NCBI GenBank assembly: GCA_020002185.1
Contig: JAHLWY010000265.1
Location: 96,138-160,137 of the forward strand
Length of the DNA: 64,000 nucleotides
Direction of reading: 5' to 3'
From: Paraescarpia echinospica
Taxonomy: Eukaryota; Annelida; Polychaeta; Sabellida; Siboglinidae
Numbering within the stretch: the first letter of the stretch is position 1; the number at the start of each line of letters is the position of its first letter. The translations under genes were made by a program, and so were the position numbers. The notes under the pieces are model-generated. The model was given only the letters and a program-made list of their open reading frames with translations, searched no databases and was not told the DNA's origin. Positions 56,574 to 64,000 of this stretch are shown here, piece by piece.

Positions 56574-58260
56574 CTGGTAGTTTTGCTGTTGGTTGTTTTA
56601 TGTTGGTCTTTGGCCAACAAGACACTACCGAGAACGTTACAATTTAATATATATTTTGTAGTTAATACCTATCAATTTGTATGGAAAAAGGTTGTAAATT
56701 GATTTTCTGTTTTGATCAATTCATTCAATCAATCTAAATTTATGGGAATCAATTCCAATTCAATTCCAATTCAGTTTGATTTGTTGATTAATTAAATTCC
56801 AATTCAATTAAGAATTGAACCCAGGTAGGCTTATGGTTGATGCATAAACAAAGGAAAACACAAACTATTCACTCAAACATATGTCATCGTTAAAAACGCA
56901 TACAATCGTTAGTCTTTCGCAATTATTCAAATGGCTATGAAGCTGTAAAAAAACATGACCTGCTTCAAGAGAACCCGAAAAATTAACGTATGATAGGTAT
57001 TAACAAAGTTGCAGGGGTTCGCTCAAAGCTCCTCTATGATCATTGGTCCCGATGTTACCCTACCGTAAAGACTTAAGTGAAATTAAATTTTAAATATCTT
57101 TCAAAATTCGTATACGTAAATCTAATACCTTTGTTAAGTAATGTGCCTGTTCATTATGAACTCATGTCACCAAACCCGCACAAACGTGATCATTTGCGTG
57201 TCACAAACTTGACAAAGCATCCCGCCTGTCATATGTCGCTGACATCACCACAGGCAGGTCCGGTTAGCGCGTATTATCCATATTTGTAGATACGATTATT
57301 ATCTTTACTGTGGTATCAACAAATATTATGTTCCATTGCAAGTTTGCGCATTCGAAATGTCCAAACGGCAATAACTTAAAAAGTAAACACAAATCATGGG
57401 TGCATGGCGCGTTTTATGTTGGTAAGATTATTATTGTTACGGTGATATAAAAACTAGTATATTCCGCGATTGCAATCTTAGGTTCGAACTGATACACTAA
57501 CCCGCATATTGATGGGCGTCATGCAAAATCATAGCGGTGCTGCCTGCGGTGAGGTCACAAGGACCGTTAAGTGTACATTAAAAGCGCGACTAAATGGGGG
57601 CTTGAACAGGGTGACGGATGGATAAACAATTATTAGTTGAATATCAGGAAGCTATTTTTAGATGATATTTTATTCTGATTGGGAATAACAGAGGTTAATT
57701 TATCTTAGTTTTTAAGCATGCTTTCTGAGTTTGCCTGATTTTATCGAAGAATTTTTTAATTTTATAAAATTTATAAAAGTTTACAAAATAGTGTCACGCA
57801 AGTCACAAAAGTGGACATGCCACTACATATATATTTCCAATTTCAGCTTTATTTTCAAAATAGTAGAACACAAATCATAGCAAGTTGTCGAAGAACTCAC
57901 GTCTATGGAAATTGCTTATCCGATGTGTCACAATCAGCTCATAACATTTTTATTCTGCTTAAACAATTGTTTTAAAATTACACAATTATGTTACCCTAAT
58001 CGTTGACAAAGGCAAAGAAACAACACTTTCCTCTCTTGATCTCTTTGACGCCTCTGATACCATTGCTCAAAACTGACTTTCTAAATTGAACTCACTGTTG
58101 TGTGCTGGTGTTCATCTTACTTAGTTGGTAGACACCAAACCACAATAATGGTGAACTGTTTTTCCTTTGTTTTTGTTACACCATTGAGCTCGTGGTTTCC
58201 GAGGTCATTTGTGCCTACTACGTAATTATTACAGTATTACTGATGTTATAAAACAACATA
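56574..58260. other. No gene seen
   Basis: A/T-rich sequence. A short AATTCCAATTCAATT repeat is at 56,750-56,815. The 70-codon frame at 57,077-57,289 has no recognisable features. Confidence 0.5.
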
Positions 58261-58269
58261 GTTCTCTGT

Positions 58270-58510
58270 ATGTATGTCTGTTTGTGGACCCGTATTAGTT
58301 TGACAAAATGGGGCTGAAATTTTGTATGTGATCTGGCGGACTCATTGGGTTGGTTAGCATATTGATGTTTTAATATTTTTTTTCGGATGTGACGATTTCT
58401 TCTTTCGCGGTCCCAATTTTAAAATTATCCTTTCCTCCGTCAGCTTTGAATGTGTGGTGCTGAAATGTTGTGTGCGATCTAGCAAGCCCATTGATAGATA
58501 TTCCTGTAAT
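58270..58510 (+). repeat. Two diverged copies of the interspersed repeat seen at 11.1-11.6 kb
   Basis: TCTGTTTGTGGACCCGTATTAG...GGGGCTGAAATTTTGTATGTGATCTGGC, and a shorter repeat at 58,430-58,510 (GGTGCTGAAATGTTGTGTGCGATCTAGC). They match the phrasing of 11,150-11,290 and 11,480-11,570. Class is unknown. Confidence 0.55.
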
Positions 58511-58794
58511 TTTTGTTTTTAGCTTGATTGTTTTCTTTATTATGTCATCAAAAGTTTTTTAATTTTTATGCCAAAATACATTAATTATTTATGTCTTCAA
58601 ATTGTTACAGAAGAGGCAATGATTGATGAAACTTTCTAAAATTGTCTTTCCTGACAAATAAGACCATGATTTATCCCTAACAAAATGAAAATGGGATATC
58701 CATTTTATCAAGTCAATAGCAAAGCTCACAAGTTTAGAAAAAGAAAGTTTTCAAAGTTTTTTTACTTCACTCATGTATACATGGCTGGAGAACC

Positions 58795-58930
58795 ATGGCT
58801 ATGTCCGTGGTACCCCGCCCATGGTGCCCCGGCCATAGGGCCCCGGCCGTGGTGGCCCGGCAATGGTGCTCCGGCAATGGTGCCCTGGCCATGATACCCC
58901 GGCCATGGTGCCCCGGCTATGTTACCCCAG
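58795..58930 (+). repeat. GC-rich 15-bp minisatellite
   Basis: About nine degenerate units of CCATGGTGCCCCGG. A related short block is at 59,060-59,110. The surrounding sequence is strongly A/T-rich. The Trp/Pro-rich frame across it is not a gene. Confidence 0.85.
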
Positions 58931-59639
58931 CCCTTCATCATTCAACAACACATTGCTATGTAAACGTAGCTTGATGTTGTGTGCCTAGAACATACAGTAG
59001 GTGACACACAATGTCATAATGTACCGTGCATATGGCCAAACAATCAAATGTCCATGTTGCCCCAATGGCCATGGTGCCCCAGTGGCCCTGGTAGCCATAC
59101 CCCAGTAGTGGAGTGCCTTAAGTTCAAATGTCAAGCACAATATTGATACACTAGTGACATATAATTTATATAATTGTGACAATACACAATTTCACGAGGG
59201 GGTTCCCAATTAAAAAAGATCAATGTGAAGATTTAGTCAAGGTCAAATAATGTCATAATTCCACGTCTACCACTTTGTGACACATAAATGACACTTTAGA
59301 TACGGTGTTTCGAAAGGTTGTAATATTGTTTAAAACACTATCCTTTATATTGGACAATTTACCAATTTACATAAAAGCAAAATAGGAAAGTCTAAGAAAA
59401 TGCTTAATTCAAAACAAACATGTACAACATCTGCTTTAGCCACGTTTAAAGAGTTATAATAAAATAAAATTATATCACTTACCGAGTCTTTAACTCTGTT
59501 TTCGTTATCAGTAATTCTGGTCACTACCAGAGCATATGAATCATGATATGTGCTGTTACTACATTACGCAGAAGACACTTCCGTAGCTGCCGCATTTGTT
59601 ACGTGAAAGACTACATAAATTGTAGACTGCTATGAAACT

Positions 59640-60860
59640 AATATAATATATAATAATAATAATGTTTATTTCAGACAAATAGTCCAAATGATACATACAT
59701 TGCAAATAAATAAAACAAATACAAAGATATAGACACACATGGAATACAAAATATATGGTTAACAAACAGTATATGTAAAATGTGCGTTCAACTTTAAATA
59801 TGCAATTTGGTGGTCCATTATTTAAACGTAGGACTTATAAAATGTATATCAGTATAGGAATAATAAAAAAAGGATTTTCAGACTGTTGAAGGCGACATAA
59901 TAAGCTCTATATGGATGAACGCATACGTTCATTGAAAGATTTAAAACACATTGTAGCAAACATAAAACTTGCACTACAGCGTGATGACAAATTGTGAAAA
60001 CAATATAAACCACCTGTTATAGCAACTGTGATACCTTTTAAATGTACACCAAATACTTGATGTGTGCATAGTACCACAGTAAGAGTGAAATAGGGAAGTT
60101 TTAAATGTAGAGCTGCAAAGGCGACATTTTCGTGCTAAGACATTGGCATGAGCAAATATGAACCTTTTCTGTCTGACAATAACATCATCGTCAGTAAGAT
60201 TGTTATTAATTATATGACCCATATATTTCCACTTAATAGTGTCAGGTAACGGACGATTATTGAGAGTGACATGATGAATATTGTTCACGTCCTCTCGTGT
60301 GTTGTCAATAACCATACAATACGACGTGTTGGAATTATATGATATTTTAAACATTTCGCCATACTTGACACAACAATGTGTTAGTTTTCTCAACCCAGAA
60401 AAACTAGGTGAAAAATTACAGAGATAATCTGCATACATCAAGTGATTATTTATGTTGCGTGCATAATGACATCCATTGTGTAATAATGTTGTTAAGATTG
60501 ACGCTGAAGTCGTCTGTGTAGACATTAGAAAGGTGCGGAGAAAGGATTTCACCTTGTTTAACACCATTTGAGACAGTGAAATGTCTAGAAAAGATCTGAC
60601 ACCATCTTACGGTGAATTTCTGGGTACTGTACCAGTGGTAAAGAATGCGCAACACAAAAGCAGGACAGCTACGGTTAATTAGTTTAGTGAATAGCTCGCT
60701 ACGGTTCACTTTGTGGAAGGCCTTGGAGGCATCCAACATAGTGATATACATAGATGAGTCATTCGCTACGTAGTGTCGAAAACAAGATTTATTAATAGAT
60801 CTAAGAGCATCTCAGTTGATATATGTTTTTTTAAATCCGAATTGGTAGGCTCCGTGTGAA
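59640..60860 (-). mobile_element. 5'-truncated LINE
   Basis: Minus strand, with a (TAA)n tail at its 3' end (59,640-59,670) and ORF2 sequence up to about 60,860. Confidence 0.8.
59974..60790 (-). pseudogene. LINE reverse transcriptase, inactive
   Basis: Minus-strand pieces: MYITMLDASKAFHKVNRSEL (first Asp region), VSNGVKQGEILSPHLSNVYT, then in a second frame NHLMYADYLCNFSPS, where YADD reads YADY, SYCMVIDNTRED, and IKWKYMGHIINNNLTDDD. It is a non-LTR RT of a type different from the other LINEs here. Frame change at about 60,450-60,560. Confidence 0.82.
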
Positions 60861-61089
60861 GAAAATGGTAGCTGTTGATAATATTAAATATACAACTAAT
60901 GTATTAGCAATTGTTGCAAGAGCAATGTGTATGTAGGTATTGTTAGCAGACGAATCGCCAGCTTTCTTTTTAATTATTGAAGAGGTAGATAGAGAGAGTG
61001 TGTTTGTTAGCGTAAGTGTGTGTAAGAGTGTGTATGGTAAGAGTGTTTGTGTGTATTTGTTTAAGGTACATACATGCTTAATTTAATAT

Positions 61090-61235
61090 ATACATACGTG
61101 CATACGTACTGAAGTATACATATATACACACGCGTACACACATGCACACGTGCACACGTGCACACATACATACAAACAAACATACACGGAAACGCACGAA
61201 CGCACACACGCACACACGCGCACACACTGTAGCAC
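61090..61235. repeat. CACACG/CATA simple repeat
   Basis: Interrupted CA-rich tract. Confidence 0.85.
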
Positions 61236-62340
61236 AACACAGAATAATCACCAACTTAAATAACAACTTACCTTCCACCATGAAATAGCGTAATTATGAA
61301 CTTGAGAACTTCATTTAATATATTGACTACATGATTTGGTAGGCCGGTACACGTAGCATAAGAGGAGATAATAACATTTTCAAATAAGTTTATACTGGCG
61401 TGAATTATGTTGTTTTGAAAAGGGTGGCCATCAGCTTATCGTTAATACCTTGTAGGAAGCACTGAAAGCATGAAATAAATTGCAACATTTTATCAGGATA
61501 TCATACTTTAAAATAACATGACTATGCATGCAAGTACACGATTTAATATATTAACGTGACATAGAAAAACGCGTAACTTAATATTATAATATTTCATATT
61601 TCATTTTCGTAAAAAAATGCCCACCCAAATATCTCCCTGCAAAATAATAACCGCTTCGTCAAAGCAATTATACAATTGCTTTGGCTTCGTCGACGACAGA
61701 GAGCGTGCGAATTTACGCGTCATTACGTCACAAATATTAATGAGGAACGGGAAGTGTGGTGATTATAATACTTCCATTGGTTACAAATCGTTGTAGTGTA
61801 ATTTCCTATTTTATTTCGAACACGCATACAAATGATTCGTTGATATATATAATGCGTACCGTGTATAGTAAAGCACAATATTTTTGTTTTCGCAAATAAA
61901 TGTATATTAATGAAGTAACTCGAACATAATAAAACAATTACATTGATTAGAAATGAGCGACTCAAACCAACTTCCATAGAACAAAGATTTCGATACGCAG
62001 GGTTCTATCTTGCCGATTTAGCCATCGAACAAAATGTTTTTTTTCTCACTTTTTGTTATAAATGAGTAGGTTTCAGGCAACAAAAATGTATACGTAGATA
62101 GTATATCTTGCAATGTATAACATACAACAGCTGTGTTTCAGTCCCCTTTAAGGGTGTTTTATTGCTGCTTGGAGAACAAGGTAACATAAAAAAGTTCATT
62201 CTCACGTGAGCCTACGCGGACATGCAATGACTCCATTTTCGATTGCGCTTATCTAAGCACAAATTTATGTAACCTGTGCCAACGAGCTCTTTGGTCTGAC
62301 ACATGTTGGATAAAATATACGATTATAATTTATTTACATA
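61236..62340. other. No gene seen
   Basis: A/T-rich, no supported ORF or repeat. Confidence 0.5.
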
Positions 62341-62475
62341 AAGTGTCATAAAGGTAAATTCTTAGATAGCGCAGTATCCAATCCTGATGACTTTTCAGAG
62401 CACTTTACACTTTTCTCCCTGGCAGACCTGATCAATCGAGAATTATTTCGACTTCCCTGAGAAGCATTCAGCCGC
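62340..62475 (-). mobile_element. SINE copy, reverse orientation
   Basis: The reverse complement reads CTTCTCAGGGAAGTCGAAAT, then GATCAGGTCTGCCAGGGAG, then AAAGTGCTCTGAAAAGTC and CTGCGCTATCTAAGAATTTACC, the body and tail of the 21,362 family. Confidence 0.65.
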
Positions 62476-62989
62476 GCTTTAGTTAACGCGCAAACACTAT
62501 TCGTACACATATATCCACCGATGTCTATAGCCAGTTACTCATTCATGCAGCTGCGTGGACTGAAGCAAAGTAGATTTAATGACCTTGTGCAAGATGGCGT
62601 CATTCTTTTGAATTAATTCGTATATACTTGTTATGTAAATATCAGTTATGTTTAATTATGGTTTTGTTTTATTTTATGGTTTCGTTAATGAAGTTACGTT
62701 ACACACAATAATAATAATTACAATTATACAGTTATGTAGCGTCTTCATTCGCATAAATCTGAGCTCAGATACGCAATGTAAAGAATAACAATTAATAGCA
62801 CGTAAGGTCTTTGCTTGTTAGCGGTGAAATGTCCAAGCGTGAAATAATTGTGTACATGATCATTAATATGTCGAGTTATATGATGATCGAGAAGGGCCAT
62901 CGCAGCTATATGTAGACAATAGCAACGCCCGGGAGCGGTGAAACGATATGCGATGAGATCGAGCTATGTGCTTAACATTATATTTGTTT

Positions 62990-63425
<436 letters not shown>

Positions 63426-63674
63426 ATGCCAAATATTAAAATAATAAAAACGTATAAATTATATTTATGTTACCTGAATTATTTACATGATAACCGGCTT
63501 AGATATCGTCGTCATCCACATAGTCATCGTCTTCGTCACCATAATCAGCATTATCATCAGCACCATAAACAATACCATCTGTGCCCCTTTTGTCACCATG
63601 TAGCCTCTGCCAACTGTAGAACCACTGCCACCGTCACCAACATCGTCAATACCACCAATGCTACTACGATTACA

Positions 63675-63683
63675 ACAGCAATA

Positions 63684-63718
<35 letters not shown>

Positions 63719-64000
63719 AACAATTATTACTACTACTACTACTACAACTACTACTTCTACTACTACAACTACTACTACTACTACTACTACTTCTACTACT
63801 ATAAATTCTACTACTACTACTACTACTACTATTACTACTATTTCTACTACTACTACTACTACTAGTACTACTACTACTACTAATTATACTACTTCTACTA
63901 CTACTAATACTACTTCTACTACTATTACTACTACTACTAATTCTACTACTACTACTACTAGTACTAGTACTACTACTACTTATACTACTACTACTACTAC
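63675..64000. repeat. ACT trinucleotide array, runs off the window
   Basis: (ACT)n with TTCTACT, AATACT and AGTACT interruptions. Confidence 0.97.

Overview
This is metazoan genomic DNA, not bacterial or organellar. It has GT/AG-bounded exons in compatible phases for an extracellular protein, a tRNA-derived SINE family, LINE fragments of at least five kinds, Ty3/gypsy, DIRS-like, piggyBac, pogo and Polinton relics, and very long CA, CT, AGGC and ACT microsatellites. The mix suggests an invertebrate, perhaps a marine lophotrochozoan. I cannot name the species. No rRNA, tRNA gene or CRISPR array is visible.

Layout. 1-3.2 kb is one arm of a repeat that returns inverted and longer at 29.8-36.9 kb. 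3.2-11.1 kb holds an uncharacterised ORF, a DIRS-like reverse transcriptase relic, a 1.5-kb direct duplication (5.27-6.75 and 8.63-10.12 kb), microsatellites, a minus-strand signal-peptide exon and a 1-kb inverted repeat. 12.96-14.63 kb is a piggyBac relic with TTAA duplications. 14.7-19.95 kb is a degenerate CCGTACAC minisatellite that encloses a decayed Polinton-like segment. That segment carries a NADAR/YbiA-like gene, a packaging ATPase, a conserved hypothetical gene and a truncated integrase. 20.2-25.04 kb is the best host gene: YWTD propeller exons followed by a Sushi exon. 25-29.7 kb holds intronic or intergenic duplications, an SGNH-like remnant and two LINE pieces.

29.8-36.9 kb is the right inverted arm. 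It contains a foldback with THAP-like coding potential, a LINE insertion and a 14-copy 83-bp minisatellite. 37.57-39.30 kb is a pogo-like relic with TA duplications. 39.89-45.71 kb is a complete but dead Ty3/gypsy element (181-bp LTRs, GACAT target duplication), split by a minus-strand LINE. 47.2-56.6 kb is a second gypsy relic with two nested LINEs. It has a 14-copy 19-residue repeat in gag and a 70-bp satellite grown out of its RNase H coding sequence. 56.6-64 kb is mostly non-coding, with a minus-strand LINE, a SINE remnant and large AGGC and ACT arrays.

The window records repeated insertion, nesting and expansion of short tandem repeats inside former coding sequence. The only well-supported host genes are the YWTD/Sushi gene and, more weakly, the signal-peptide exon. 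The least expected gene is the NADAR-domain ORF directly upstream of a Polinton-type ATPase.
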